From Mayfieldus sp963740555 (lineage in GTDB: Bacteria; Actinomycetota; Thermoleophilia; Solirubrobacterales; 70-9), in contig CAVUES010000003.1 of the NCBI GenBank assembly GCA_963740555.1, forward strand, positions 310,001-374,000: DNA of 64,000 nucleotides, read 5' to 3'. Made by a program: the position numbers and the translations under genes. The notes beneath the pieces were generated by a model, which worked only from the letters and a program-made list of their open reading frames with translations, ran no database searches and was not told the origin of the DNA. The first letter of the stretch is position 1; each line of letters opens with the position of its first letter. Positions 53,343-61,350 of the stretch are shown one piece after another.

Positions 53343-54572
53343 CTAAACGCTCGCCGGGGCCTGCTCGGCCTGGCTCTTTTCGGCCTCCTCGGCCTCCTTG
53401 GGCTGACCGACCTCGGGGGGCGGCTCCTGGCGCGGCATCAGCACCTCGCGGGCGATCACCAGGCGCTGGATCTGGCTCGTGCCCTCGTAGAGCTGCATGA
53501 TCTTGGCGTCGCGCATCAACTTCTCGACCGGGTAGTCCTTGATGAACCCGTAGCCGCCGTAGACCTGGACGGCGTCGACGGTGATCTCCATCGCGGAATC
53601 CGCCGCGAAGCGCTTGGCGTGCGAGGAGGCGAGCGTGTTGCGCTTGCCCTGGTCGAGCAGCGCGGCCGACTGCCAGACCAGCAGCCTTCCCGCCTCGACC
53701 TTGGTCGCCATGTCGGCGATCATGAACTGGATCGCCTGGTGCATCGCGATCGGGACGCCGAACTGGACCCGCTCCTTGGAGTACTCGGCGGCGAACTCGA
53801 AGGCGGCGCGGCCGATGCCGACCGCCATTGCCGAGACGCCGGGGCGGGTGCGGTCGAGAGTCATCATCGCGAGCTTGAAGCCGTGGTTCTCCTCGCCGAG
53901 CATGTTCTCGGCCGGCACCTCGACGTCGTCGAAGGAGATCGTCGCCGTGTTGGAGGCTCGCTGGCCCATCTTGTCCTCCTTCTTGTCGACGGTGACGCCA
54001 TCGGCGTCGGCGTCGACGACGAAGGCGGTGATCCCGCGGTGGCCGGCCTCGGGATCGGTCTTCGCGTAGACGGTGAACCAGTCGGCGTAGCTGCCGTTGG
54101 TGATGAAGCACTTGGAGCCGTTGATCACGTACTTGTCGCCGTTGCGGACCGCGCGGGTCTTCATGCCGCTGACGTCGGAGCCGGCGTCGGGCTCGGTGAG
54201 GCAGAAGCTGGCCAGCTTCGGCGCCTCGGTGAGCATCCCGAGGTACTTCTTCTTGGTCTCCTCGGAGCCGCCGATCATCACCGGCGCGGAGGCGAGGCCA
54301 TTGGCCATCAGCGAGGTGCCGATGCCCGAGCAACCCCAACCCATCTCCTCCTCGATCAGACAGCCGGAGAGGTTGTCGAGGTCGGGGCCGCCGTAGGCCT
54401 CCTCGACGTGGACGTTCATCAGGCCCACTTCCCAGGCCTTCTCGATGATCTCCTGCGGCCAGGTGCCGTCGCGGTCGTAGTCCCAGGCGACGGGGCGGAT
54501 TTCCTTCTCGGCGAAGCTGTGCGCGAGCTCGCGCAGGTCCTTCTGCTCGTCGGTCAGAGTGAGATCAACCAC
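53343..54572 (-). CDS. Acyl-CoA dehydrogenase
   Basis: A 409-residue flavoenzyme. The FAD-binding segments LASFCLTEPDAGSDVSGMKT, CFITNGSYADWFTVYA and the helical C-domain (RVQFGVPIAMHQAIQFMIADMAT; VQVYGGYGFIKDYPVEKLMRDAKIMQLYEGTSQIQR) are intact, with the catalytic Glu in YEGTS. The tail after residue 380 is Glu/Ala-rich and not part of the fold. Catalyses the first oxidation of beta-oxidation or a branched-chain equivalent; chain length cannot be read. A GTG start at 54572 follows AAAGGAG. The operator-like palindromes at 54616-54636 lie just upstream and suggest TetR-family control. Confidence 0.92.
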   Translation of the reverse strand: MVDLTLTDEQKDLRELAHSFAEKEIRPVAWDYDRDGTWPQEIIEKAWEVGLMNVHVEEAYGGPDLDNLSGCLIEEEMGWGCSGIGTSLMANGLASAPVMIGGSEETKKKYLGMLTEAPKLASFCLTEPDAGSDVSGMKTRAVRNGDKYVINGSKCFITNGSYADWFTVYAKTDPEAGHRGITAFVVDADADGVTVDKKEDKMGQRASNTATISFDDVEVPAENMLGEENHGFKLAMMTLDRTRPGVSAMAVGIGRAAFEFAAEYSKERVQFGVPIAMHQAIQFMIADMATKVEAGRLLVWQSAALLDQGKRNTLASSHAKRFAADSAMEITVDAVQVYGGYGFIKDYPVEKLMRDAKIMQLYEGTSQIQRLVIAREVLMPRQEPPPEVGQPKEAEEAEKSQAEQAPASV

Positions 54573-54615
54573 TGGCGAGGCTCCTTTGGTCGTACAAAGC
54601 CTTGTTTTGGACCGA

Positions 54616-54636
54616 TTGACTGGTCAGTCAACCAGT
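54616..54636. promoter_or_regulatory. Overlapping palindromes, candidate TetR-family operator
   Basis: TTGACTG-GT-CAGTCAA (54616-54631) is a perfect seven-base-arm inverted repeat, and ACTGGT...ACCAGT (54619-54636) is a second, nested in it. They lie about 45 bases before the acyl-CoA dehydrogenase gene. Operators of this kind are typical for TetR-type repressors of fatty-acid breakdown. Confidence 0.5.
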
Positions 54637-54672
54637 CCTGCAAGGATAGCTCACCGATATGGGCAGGAGCCC

Positions 54673-54730
54673 GATAGCCCTGGCTGTCGTCGTGATAGCG
54701 GGCGCTATCGGATCGATATCGGGCGCTATC
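54673..54730. promoter_or_regulatory. Three 16-bp palindromes at exact 21-bp intervals
   Basis: GATAGCCCTGGCTGTC at 54673, GATAGCGGGCGCTATC at 54694 and GATATCGGGCGCTATC at 54715. Each is a seven-base-arm palindrome (one or two mismatches in the first and third) with a two-base centre. They lie between the divergent acyl-CoA dehydrogenase gene and a gene starting at 54775; a regulator could bind three times on one face of the helix. Confidence 0.6.
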
Positions 54731-54774
54731 AATCGCTTTCATTCACCGCTCCGCCGGGTCTAATCTTCACCAGA

Positions 54775-55248
54775 GTGCCCCTCGCGCTGAGCCAACTGAC
54801 CGCAGGCACGATCCTGATCGTGATCACGATCGCGGTGGTGCCGATCGCGCTGATCGCCTTCGCCCGCTCGGGCGCGGCGCTGAAGACGTTGGGCAAGGGG
54901 CAGTGGTCGATCGAGCGCGAGCTGCCGCCCTCGCGCGGGCTCACCGACACTTCCGCGTCGGTGCCGCGCGCCGTCCACGAGGCGGAGGTGCGCCAGATGG
55001 TCGAGGCGAAGTCCTACCGGCGCCAGGCGCGGGGCGAAGAGCCGCTCGACGTGGACGCCGAGGTCGAGCGGCTGCTGAGCGCGGCCGACAACAGCCCGGC
55101 GGCGGGAATCGACCGCGAACTGCGCGATGAGATCCGCCAGCTGGTGCTGGCCCGAAACGAGCGCCGGATGCGCCGCGGCGAGCCGCCGCTCGACGTCGAG
55201 GCCGAGATCGAGCGTCAGGTGCGCGACCTCGAGGGCCTCGGTCAATAG
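54775..55248 (+). CDS. Membrane-anchored protein with two tandem helical repeats
   Basis: A 157-residue protein. One membrane span (about 7-31, LTAGTILIVITIAVVPIALIAFA) leads into a cytoplasmic or exterior part with two copies of a 30-residue motif: EVRQMVEAKSYRRQARGEEP and LDVDAEVERLL, then EIRQLVLARNERRMRRGEPP and LDVEAEIERQV. No function is known to me. The GTG at 54775 is the natural start. The triple palindrome array ends 44 bases upstream. The next gene follows by 44 bases on the same strand. Confidence 0.7.
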   Translation: MPLALSQLTAGTILIVITIAVVPIALIAFARSGAALKTLGKGQWSIERELPPSRGLTDTSASVPRAVHEAEVRQMVEAKSYRRQARGEEPLDVDAEVERLLSAADNSPAAGIDRELRDEIRQLVLARNERRMRRGEPPLDVEAEIERQVRDLEGLGQ

Positions 55249-55292
55249 TCCTCCCAACTCGATCGGCGCCTGTGCCGGTATACATTCCCGAT

Positions 55293-55634
55293 ATGGCCGA
55301 ACCGAAGGCGGAAGCGCGCATCGTCGAGCAGGACGATCTGCTGATGCAGCCCGGCACCTACTTCAACCCTCAGACCGAGGTGCTCGTGGTCGTCGACGAC
55401 TCCACCTCGCTCGACCAGGAGGTCTTCAACATGGAGGCTTACGAGGGGGCTGATTGGGTGCGGATCTCCGACGACGTACCGGTCGACGAGGACCGCCGCG
55501 ACCGGCTGCTGGAGGAGTTCCAGACCCACTATCACCCGGGATCGACGGGCTCTGTCTCGGAGACCGCGCTCGACCTCGACGACGGAGAGCAGAACGAGGA
55601 CGAGGACGGGCAGGACCCGGGACGCGAGGATTAG
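55293..55634 (+). CDS. Conserved-looking acidic protein of unknown function
   Basis: A 113-residue protein from the ATG at 55293: EARIVEQDDLLMQPGTYFNPQTEVLVVVDDSTSLDQEVFNMEAYEGADWVRIS is compact and strand-rich, followed by an Asp/Glu-rich tail (DLDDGEQNEDEDGQDPGRED). I have met the first part in other genomes of this lineage but it has no named function. Confidence 0.6.
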   Translation: MAEPKAEARIVEQDDLLMQPGTYFNPQTEVLVVVDDSTSLDQEVFNMEAYEGADWVRISDDVPVDEDRRDRLLEEFQTHYHPGSTGSVSETALDLDDGEQNEDEDGQDPGRED

Positions 55635-55686
55635 ATGACTGACCCCACGGCAGCAATCATCTGATGCAAGCCAAGGGACAGATCTG

Positions 55687-56196
55687 ATGCGAGCCGAGGG
55701 ACAGGCGGCGCCCGACTTCACGCTGCCGGACCAGAACGGCGACGAGGTATCGCTGTCCGACCTGCGCGGCCAGACGCTGATCCTCTACTTCTATCCCCGC
55801 GCCGACACCCCCGGCTGCACCGCCCAGGCATGCGGGGTCCGCGATCACATTGCCGACTATGGGGCCGCGGGCGCGAGGGTGATCGGCATCTCACCCGACT
55901 CGGTCGAGGACGTCGCCAAGTTCGCCGACAAGCACGAGCTCGAGTTCACCCTGCTCGCCGACGCCGATCACGAGGTCGCCGAGGCCTACGGCACCTGGAT
56001 CGAGAAACGGCGCCCCCCCGGGCGAGCTCAGGGGTCCGCCTCCGGAAGCAACTACGGTCGCACCTACTGGGGCGTGCAGCGCGCCACCTTCATCATCGAC
56101 CCCGAGGGCCAGATCGCGCGCGTCTTTCCCAAGGTGTCGCCGCAGACGCACGACGACGTCGTGCTCGACGCGCTCGGCGAGCTGTCGACCGCCTGA
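55687..56196 (+). CDS. bcp: Thioredoxin-dependent peroxiredoxin, BCP/PrxQ type
   Basis: A 169-residue peroxidase. APDFTLPDQNGDEVSLSDLRGQTLILYFYPRADTPGCTAQACGVRD holds the peroxidatic Cys and, five residues later, the resolving Cys, the hallmark of the alpha-type BCP/PrxQ group. The catalytic Arg is in YWGVQRATFIID. It reduces hydroperoxides with electrons from thioredoxin. The insert KRRPPGRAQGSASGSNYG in the middle is longer than usual. The ATG at 55687 is the normal start. Confidence 0.92.
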   Translation: MRAEGQAAPDFTLPDQNGDEVSLSDLRGQTLILYFYPRADTPGCTAQACGVRDHIADYGAAGARVIGISPDSVEDVAKFADKHELEFTLLADADHEVAEAYGTWIEKRRPPGRAQGSASGSNYGRTYWGVQRATFIIDPEGQIARVFPKVSPQTHDDVVLDALGELSTA

Positions 56197-56202
56197 GCCA
56201 TA

Positions 56203-56445
56203 TTGGCCAACCTGCGCACCGACCGCCTCGATGCCGAGCGGCCCTCGCTGACGCAACACTTCGATTTCATCCGCACGCTTTGTGAAGACCCCGAAGTCGC
56301 TCGTTGGCACCCGCCATGGCCGGATGAGCCGAGCGCGGTGGCGAGGCTGGCGCAGGATTGGATCGACGAGAAGATCACCGAGTGGGACGAACAGAGATTT
56401 GGCACCGCAACCGGTGACGTCGAGTTTTCCACGCCATGTCATTGA
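56203..56445 (+). pseudogene. Truncated GNAT-like acetyltransferase
   Basis: A TTG-start frame of 80 residues, LRTDRLDAERPSLTQHFDFIRTLCEDPEVARWHPPWPDEPSAVARLAQDWIDE, is the N-terminal part of a GNAT protein related to RimJ-like enzymes. The acetyl-CoA-binding domain is absent; after GTATGDVEFSTPCH it stops. A perfect inverted repeat (56419-56455) covers the break. It follows the peroxiredoxin gene by six bases. Confidence 0.6.
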
Positions 56446-56455
56446 CAAACTCGAC
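56419..56455. repeat. Inverted repeat at the break of the truncated GNAT gene
   Basis: GTCGAGTTT (56419-56427) and AAACTCGAC (56447-56455) are perfect nine-base arms with a 19-base spacer. It could form a hairpin and act as a weak terminator for both flanking genes. Confidence 0.5.
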
Positions 56456-56493
56456 CTCGGCGGGGCGAGCTCGCTGCTCAGGCCTAACGCCGC

Positions 56494-57621
56494 TCAGGCG
56501 TAGTAGAAGGTGAAGGCGAGGATCGTGTAGACGGCGAGCAGCTGCACGCCCTCGAACCAGTTCGAACGCCCCTCCTGGGTGACGTAGTTCGCGATCAGAA
56601 CCGCCAGCAGCAGCCCTCCCATCTCGAAGCCGTTGAAGACCAGCGGCATCGGCCCCGGGCCGACGAAGAACGAGCAGAGGACCAGCACCGGCGCGACGAA
56701 GAGGGCGACCTGGGCGCTGGAGCCGATCGCGATGTTGACCGCGAGGTCCATCTTGTCCTTGCGCGCGACGAGCACGGCGACCCAGTGCTCGGCGGCGTTG
56801 CCGACGATCGCGACGATGATCGCGCCGATGAAGAACTCCGAGAGCCCGATCGAGTGCGAGGCCTCGCTGATCGAGCCGACCAGCACCTCCGACATCACCC
56901 CGACCGCGACGCCGGCGATCGCCAGCATCAGCACAGAGGTGCGCACCGACCACCCCCAGGTGTCCTCGTCCTCGTATTCGGGGTTGAAGACGTCGCGATG
57001 GGTGCGCAGCGAGAAGATCAGGCCGGCGACGTAGACGACGATCAGCACCGCGGCGACGACGAGCGAGAGGTGCTCGACCGTGGAGCCGAAATCGACCCTT
57101 TCGGCACCGGGCAGCGGAAGGCCCTTGCCCTCCACCAGCTCGAAGATGCCCGGCATCACCATCGCGCTGGCTGCCGCCAGCAGCATCGTCGTCTGCACGC
57201 TCACCCCGGTGACCGAGAATCGCTGCTCCTTGCGGCCCAGGCCCCCGACCAGCATCGCGGCGCCCATGACCAGCAGCGAGTTGCCGATGATCGAGCCGAT
57301 CAGCGTCGCCTTGACCACCTCGTGGAGGCCCTTGCCGAGCGCGAACAGCGCGATGATCAGCTCCGGCGCGTTTCCGAAGGTGACGTTGAGAAGACCCCCG
57401 ATCCCCGGCCCCGAACGGGCGGCGAGCTCCTCGGTCGCCCGCCCCATCAGCGCCGCGGTGGGAATGATCCCCAGCGCCGAGGTCGCGAAAACGATCCCGG
57501 CCGACGCGTCGGCGAGGTCGAGCGCGATCGCCACCGGGATCAGCGGCACCAGCAGATAGGGCCAGCCCTGGCCGAAGAAGAAACCGGCGTTCAGCGGCGG
57601 CGTCCGCGAGGGCCCATTCAT
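56494..57621 (-). CDS. Calcium/proton antiporter, CaCA (CAX) family
   Basis: A 375-residue antiporter with eleven hydrophobic segments. The two alpha repeats are clear: GGLLNVTFGNAPELIIALFAL and FFIGAIIVAIVGNAAEHWVAVL, each carrying the GNxxE that binds the cation. A polar loop (RTHRDVFNPEYEDEDTWGW) divides the two halves. CAX proteins export Ca2+ in exchange for protons. The ATG at 57621 is preferred; the longer frame from 57645 adds RGAAAM residues only. Confidence 0.9.
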   Translation of the reverse strand: MNGPSRTPPLNAGFFFGQGWPYLLVPLIPVAIALDLADASAGIVFATSALGIIPTAALMGRATEELAARSGPGIGGLLNVTFGNAPELIIALFALGKGLHEVVKATLIGSIIGNSLLVMGAAMLVGGLGRKEQRFSVTGVSVQTTMLLAAASAMVMPGIFELVEGKGLPLPGAERVDFGSTVEHLSLVVAAVLIVVYVAGLIFSLRTHRDVFNPEYEDEDTWGWSVRTSVLMLAIAGVAVGVMSEVLVGSISEASHSIGLSEFFIGAIIVAIVGNAAEHWVAVLVARKDKMDLAVNIAIGSSAQVALFVAPVLVLCSFFVGPGPMPLVFNGFEMGGLLLAVLIANYVTQEGRSNWFEGVQLLAVYTILAFTFYYA

Positions 57622-57699
57622 TGCGGCCGCTCCGCGGCCTGACATGCATGACGCGTCGCTAACCGCTCCGCGCAGAACATGCCGGGCAGCCTACGGAAA

Positions 57700-57725
57700 G
57701 GAGAAGACCCCGCCTGGGCGGGGCC
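57700..57725 (-). terminator. Hairpin terminator after the lipoprotein gene
   Basis: On the minus strand, CCCCGCC, two bases, GGCGGGG, then TCTTCTCCTTT: a GC-rich stem with a T-rich tail 28 bases after the stop of the lipoprotein gene. Confidence 0.7.
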
Positions 57726-57752
57726 TTCCAGTCACTCCCAAGCTCGCGCTGA

Positions 57753-58877
57753 CTACTGGATCAGCTTTTGGCAGTCGGCCGGGTTCGACGACGTCTGCAC
57801 GCACTTCAGGTACTTCTGCAGCTGCGCTGCGTTTGCTCCACCGGCGGCGCCGCTCGGCGCGCCACTCGGGGGGGTGGTCGGCGTGCCGGCGCCGGCGATG
57901 CCGGATCCCGGCACGCCGCCGAGAGCGCCGAGGGAGCTGAGGCTGCCGGGGTTGATCCCGAGCTGCTTGAACAGGGCGGTGAGCGGCTTGGCACCGGACG
58001 GCGCCGTGATCGTCTGCGACTCGTTGACCTTGCCGAGCGTGATGTCGAAGGTCAGGTCGATCTTGCTGACGCCCCCGCCACTACTCGCCGGCGGCACGAT
58101 CGAGAGCGTGATCGTGAGCCTGCGCAGGATGTGGTCGTCCTTGCCCGAGTAGAGGTCGAAGTGCGCCGTCTTGACGGCGCTCTTGACCTGGTCGAGCTGG
58201 CTCGCCGACGGCAGCTGGCTGGTCGAGCCACCCAACGCTCCGAGGGCGCTGGCGCCGCTGACCGCCGACTTCAAGTCGTCGACGACCTTGCTGACGTCCA
58301 GATCGCCCGAGACGTGGTTCGTCGAGGTGCCCTCGACGTCCGCGTCACCTTCGGACTTGAGGTTCGTGAGCAGGTCCTTCGGATTGCTGATCCCCAGCTG
58401 CTTGAGGACCGCGCCGGAGCTCTGCTGCTGGCTTTTCTGCTGAGCACTGGCCTGCTGAAGCAGTTGCTGGTACTGGCTGATGATCGAGCCCGGGAGCTGG
58501 TAGTCGGCGCCCTTGTAGTTGACAAACACCGCGCTGCCGGTCGAGGTCAGGCCTCCTTCGAAGTTGGTGTTCTTCCCCGTTGCCTGACTGGTGGCGTTCA
58601 GCTTCACCTGGATGTCGAGCTTCGGGACCTTGGTGGACCCCTGGCTCTCGAACGGCCCGGTCAGCGAGGCGTCGACGGTGCCCCCCTGGGGGCCGCTCGC
58701 ATCGGCCTTCAGCGACAGATTGAGGTCGGCGCTGGTGAGCTTCCCGTGATCCGAGCCGAAGGTCTGGTTGATCACGTCCTGGGGGCTCGCGCTACCGCCG
58801 CTGCTCCCGCAGGCGACGAGCGCCATGGCGAGCACGGCCAGGGTTGAAATCGCGAAAAGCAGTCGGAAACGGGTCAA
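57753..58877 (-). CDS. Lipoprotein, LppX/LprG-like
   Basis: A 374-residue protein with signal and lipobox (ISTLAVLAMALVAC). The mature part is all-beta with alternating strands (LTSADLNLSLKADASG, VDASLTGPFESQG, LDIQVKLNAT, GGLTSTGSAVFVNYKGADYQL, SVDGD-type HVSGDLDVSKVVDDL), the pattern of LppX/LprG-like lipid-carrier lipoproteins of actinobacteria, with a Gln-rich loop (QYQQLLQQASAQQKSQQQ). Its tail (GIAGAGTPTTPPSGAPSGAAGG) is low-complexity with two late cysteines. It may carry lipids to the cell envelope; that is from family resemblance. Confidence 0.7.
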   Translation of the reverse strand: MTRFRLLFAISTLAVLAMALVACGSSGGSASPQDVINQTFGSDHGKLTSADLNLSLKADASGPQGGTVDASLTGPFESQGSTKVPKLDIQVKLNATSQATGKNTNFEGGLTSTGSAVFVNYKGADYQLPGSIISQYQQLLQQASAQQKSQQQSSGAVLKQLGISNPKDLLTNLKSEGDADVEGTSTNHVSGDLDVSKVVDDLKSAVSGASALGALGGSTSQLPSASQLDQVKSAVKTAHFDLYSGKDDHILRRLTITLSIVPPASSGGGVSKIDLTFDITLGKVNESQTITAPSGAKPLTALFKQLGINPGSLSSLGALGGVPGSGIAGAGTPTTPPSGAPSGAAGGANAAQLQKYLKCVQTSSNPADCQKLIQ

Positions 58878-59023
58878 GAGGGAGCTCCTTGCTTCTGAGG
58901 TCGATCGGGTGCGGCCTGCCTACCGCGCGAGCGCCACCCTAGCGCACCCTCCTGAGCGCCGCGCACGCAGCCTGGACGAATGGCAATTCGCCCGAAGTGC
59001 CATGGCATTAGGCTCAATCGTCC

Positions 59024-60223
59024 ATGCGACCTCGGACGATCCTCTACACCGGCAAGGGCGGCGTCGGCAAGACCAGCGTCGCCGCCGCCACCGCGCGTAT
59101 GTGCGCACGAGCCGGCCTGCGCACGGTCGTGCTCTCGACCGATCCCGCCCACAGCCTCTCGGACTCCCTCGAGGTGCAGCTGGGGCCCGAGCCGACGCCG
59201 GCCGGCGACCGCCTCTGGGGTCAGGAGGTGCGCGCCCAGCGCGAGATGGAGGCCAACTGGGCCGCCGTGCAGGACTGGCTCGGCAAGCTGCTCGCCGATC
59301 GCGGGATCGAGCGCGTGCGTGCCGAGGAGCTGACGGTTCCACCCGGCATGGACGAGCTGTTCTCGCTGCTTCAGATCAAGCGCCACCATCAGCGCGCCGA
59401 GTTCGACGTCGTGATCGTCGATTGCGCGCCGACCGGCGAGACGCTGCGGCTGCTCGGCTTCCCCGACATCGCCCGCTGGTGGCTGGAGCGGGTCTTCCCC
59501 TGGGAGCGGCGCCTGGTGGGAGCGGCGCGGCCCCTGGCCCGCACATTCGACGTGCCGCTGCCCGGGCCGGAGGTGTTCGACGAGGTACAGCGGCTGGTCC
59601 GCAACCTGATCGAGATGAACGCGATCCTCCGCAACCGCGAGCACTGCTCGATCCGGCTGGTCCTCAACCCCGACCGGATGGTGATCAAGGAGGCACAGCG
59701 CACCTTCACCTACCTCAACCTCTACGGCTATCTGACCGACGCAGTGATCGTCAACCGGATCTTCCCCGACGACGTCGAGGGCGGCTACTTCGAAGCCTGG
59801 CTCGGCCGCCAGCGCCAGCACTTGGAGGAGGTGCGGGAGGGCTTCTCCCCGGTGCCGGTGCTCACCGCGCGCTATTTCGAGCAGGAGGTCGTTGGGCCGG
59901 AGATGCTCGACAGGCTCGGCGAGGAGCTCTTCGAGGGCACCGCCCCGGAGCGGGTCCTGCACACCGAGCTGGTCCACGAGCTGAGCACTGAAGGCGGCGT
60001 GACGGCGCTGCGGCTCCGGATCCCGTTCACCGAGAAGGCCGAGATCGATCTGAAGAAGGTCGGCGACGAGCTGATCGTGTCGGTCGGCGGCGAGAAGCGA
60101 ACTATCATCCTGCCCTCCGCGCTCGCCGAGCACAGCCCCTCGGGGGCGAGCTTCGAGGCTGGAACGCTGAAGGTGACATTCGACGATGTCCGATCCCCAA
60201 GACCACAGCCAGAGCGGGTTTGA
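59024..60223 (+). CDS. ArsA/Get3-family ATPase
   Basis: A 399-residue P-loop ATPase with the deviant Walker A ILYTGKGGVGKTSVAAATA (KGGVGKT), the STDPAHSLSDSL switch motif (DPAHS), IVDCAPTGETLRLLGFPD and LVLNPDRMVIKEAQRTFTYLNLYGY. The final 100 residues form a beta domain (LRLRIPFTEKAEIDLKKVGDELIVSVGGEKRTI), similar to the small HSP20-like domain of actinobacterial ArsA homologues. There is no sign of an arsenite transporter gene nearby, so chaperone-like or unknown roles are more likely than arsenic export. It overlaps the next gene by 38 bases. Confidence 0.88.
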   Translation: MRPRTILYTGKGGVGKTSVAAATARMCARAGLRTVVLSTDPAHSLSDSLEVQLGPEPTPAGDRLWGQEVRAQREMEANWAAVQDWLGKLLADRGIERVRAEELTVPPGMDELFSLLQIKRHHQRAEFDVVIVDCAPTGETLRLLGFPDIARWWLERVFPWERRLVGAARPLARTFDVPLPGPEVFDEVQRLVRNLIEMNAILRNREHCSIRLVLNPDRMVIKEAQRTFTYLNLYGYLTDAVIVNRIFPDDVEGGYFEAWLGRQRQHLEEVREGFSPVPVLTARYFEQEVVGPEMLDRLGEELFEGTAPERVLHTELVHELSTEGGVTALRLRIPFTEKAEIDLKKVGDELIVSVGGEKRTIILPSALAEHSPSGASFEAGTLKVTFDDVRSPRPQPERV

Positions 60224-60579
60224 GCCTGGCGGGGCCGCCGGGCAGCAGCCCGGTGGCGAGGCGGATCGCTTCTGGGGCGAATACGCGCGCCGCACGCGAC
60301 CCGGCGGCCAGCGGGGTGAGCGCGGCTCGAGCAGCGAGACCGGCAACGGGCACGGCGGCGGCCGCCGGCCATTCGCACGAATGCCTGGAGTGGTGCCCGA
60401 TCTGCCGCACCGCCGACGTCCTGCGCGCCTCGGCGCCGCCCGAGCTGCGCGGCCAGATCCAGAGCCTCCAGCACGACGCCCTGGTGACCCTGCGGGCGCT
60501 GCTCGACGCCTACATCGAGCGCGTCGGGGAGAACCCGGCCCGCGGCGGCTCGGCGGTCGAAGACATACCGATCGAGTAG
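60186..60579 (+). pseudogene. Cys-rich partner of the ArsA-type ATPase, frameshifted near 60357
   Basis: The first frame (ATG 60186) gives a polar Gly-rich tail, SDPQDHSQSGFEPGGAAGQQPGG then FWGEYARRTRPGGQRGERG, with host-like third positions. It then loses frame in GGCGGCGGCCGCCGG at 60354-60368. The second frame carries GHSHECLEWCPICRTADVLRASAPPELRGQIQSLQHDALVTLRALLDAYIER, ending at 60579. The whole would be about 130 residues. HECLEWCPICR has three Cys and His residues in a zinc-ribbon-like arrangement. The gene commonly follows ArsA in this lineage. Overlap with the ATPase gene implies co-translation. Function unknown. Confidence 0.65.
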
Positions 60580-60616
60580 CCGTCTTCTGGCGGGCGCCCT
60601 CGGCGCCGGCGCTGTT

Positions 60617-61300
60617 TCAACTCTTGACGTCGGCGATCCCTCGCAGCGGCACCGGCCGCAGGCCTTCGCTGCGGACCACCTCGATGATCCGGGGAAGGGC
60701 GCTCGCGGTCGCCCGCCAGCAATCGGGATCGCTGTAGTGGTCGGCGTCATGGAGCAGGATCACGTCGCCGCCCCGTAGGCCGCTGGTCGCGTCGAAGGCC
60801 ACCGAGTCTCCCGTGGCCCGCGCTCGCCAATCGCGCCCCCAGCGCGACCACAGCAAGGGCTCGTATGGGGAGCGGTTCACCTCCCGCAGGCCAAGCGCCG
60901 AGAAGATGCCGTACGGCGGGCGGTAGAAGGGAGTCGCGCGCCCGGTTGCCTGCGCGATCGCCTCCGCGCCGCGCCGCAGGTCTTCGCGGATCTGCCCCGG
61001 GCCGAGGCGCAGTTGGTTGCGGTGCCGATCGCAGTGAAGCTGGACCGAATGGCCGGCGGCGGCGATCTCGGCTGCGAGGGCGGGATCGCGGCGCACCTGC
61101 TCCCCGGCCAAGAAGAAGCTGGCGGCGACTCGCTCGCGGTCGAGGGCCGCGAGCACGGCCGGCGTCCCTTCGCTGTGCGGACCGTCGTCGAAGGTGATCG
61201 CAACGGCCCCCGGGTCGGCGAGCCGAGTCGGTATGCGCAGCGCGGCGGCCAGCTGCGGGACCAGGGGGGCCAGCGAGGGAAGCGCGTTGCCGGCCAGCAA
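60617..61300 (-). CDS. Polysaccharide deacetylase (CE4/NodB fold)
   Basis: About 227 residues from the TTG at 61300. AVAITFDDGPHSEGTPAVLAAL holds the metal-binding DD pair, AAGHSVQLHCDRH the histidines, PFYRPPYGIFSALGL the Arg/Pro/Tyr loop, and GGDVILLHDADH the last motif. The family removes acetyl groups from peptidoglycan, chitin or surface polysaccharide. The frame is open to 61435, but the divergent DMT gene starts at 61351, so the real start must lie between; no ATG or GTG is available and 61300 is the best TTG. An N-terminal hydrophobic stretch (AGAVLGLLAGNALPSLAPL) may be a signal anchor if the start is further upstream. Confidence 0.8.
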   Translation of the reverse strand: MLAGNALPSLAPLVPQLAAALRIPTRLADPGAVAITFDDGPHSEGTPAVLAALDRERVAASFFLAGEQVRRDPALAAEIAAAGHSVQLHCDRHRNQLRLGPGQIREDLRRGAEAIAQATGRATPFYRPPYGIFSALGLREVNRSPYEPLLWSRWGRDWRARATGDSVAFDATSGLRGGDVILLHDADHYSDPDCWRATASALPRIIEVVRSEGLRPVPLRGIADVKS

Positions 61301-61350
61301 GCCCAGGACCGCCCCGGCGCCGACCGCGGCGCTCCTATGATGGCCCGGCG

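Noticed and set aside
58874..60346. Minus-strand frame of 490 codons opposite ArsA
   Set aside because: ArsA on the plus strand has intact P-loop and switch motifs; the antisense frame is low-complexity.
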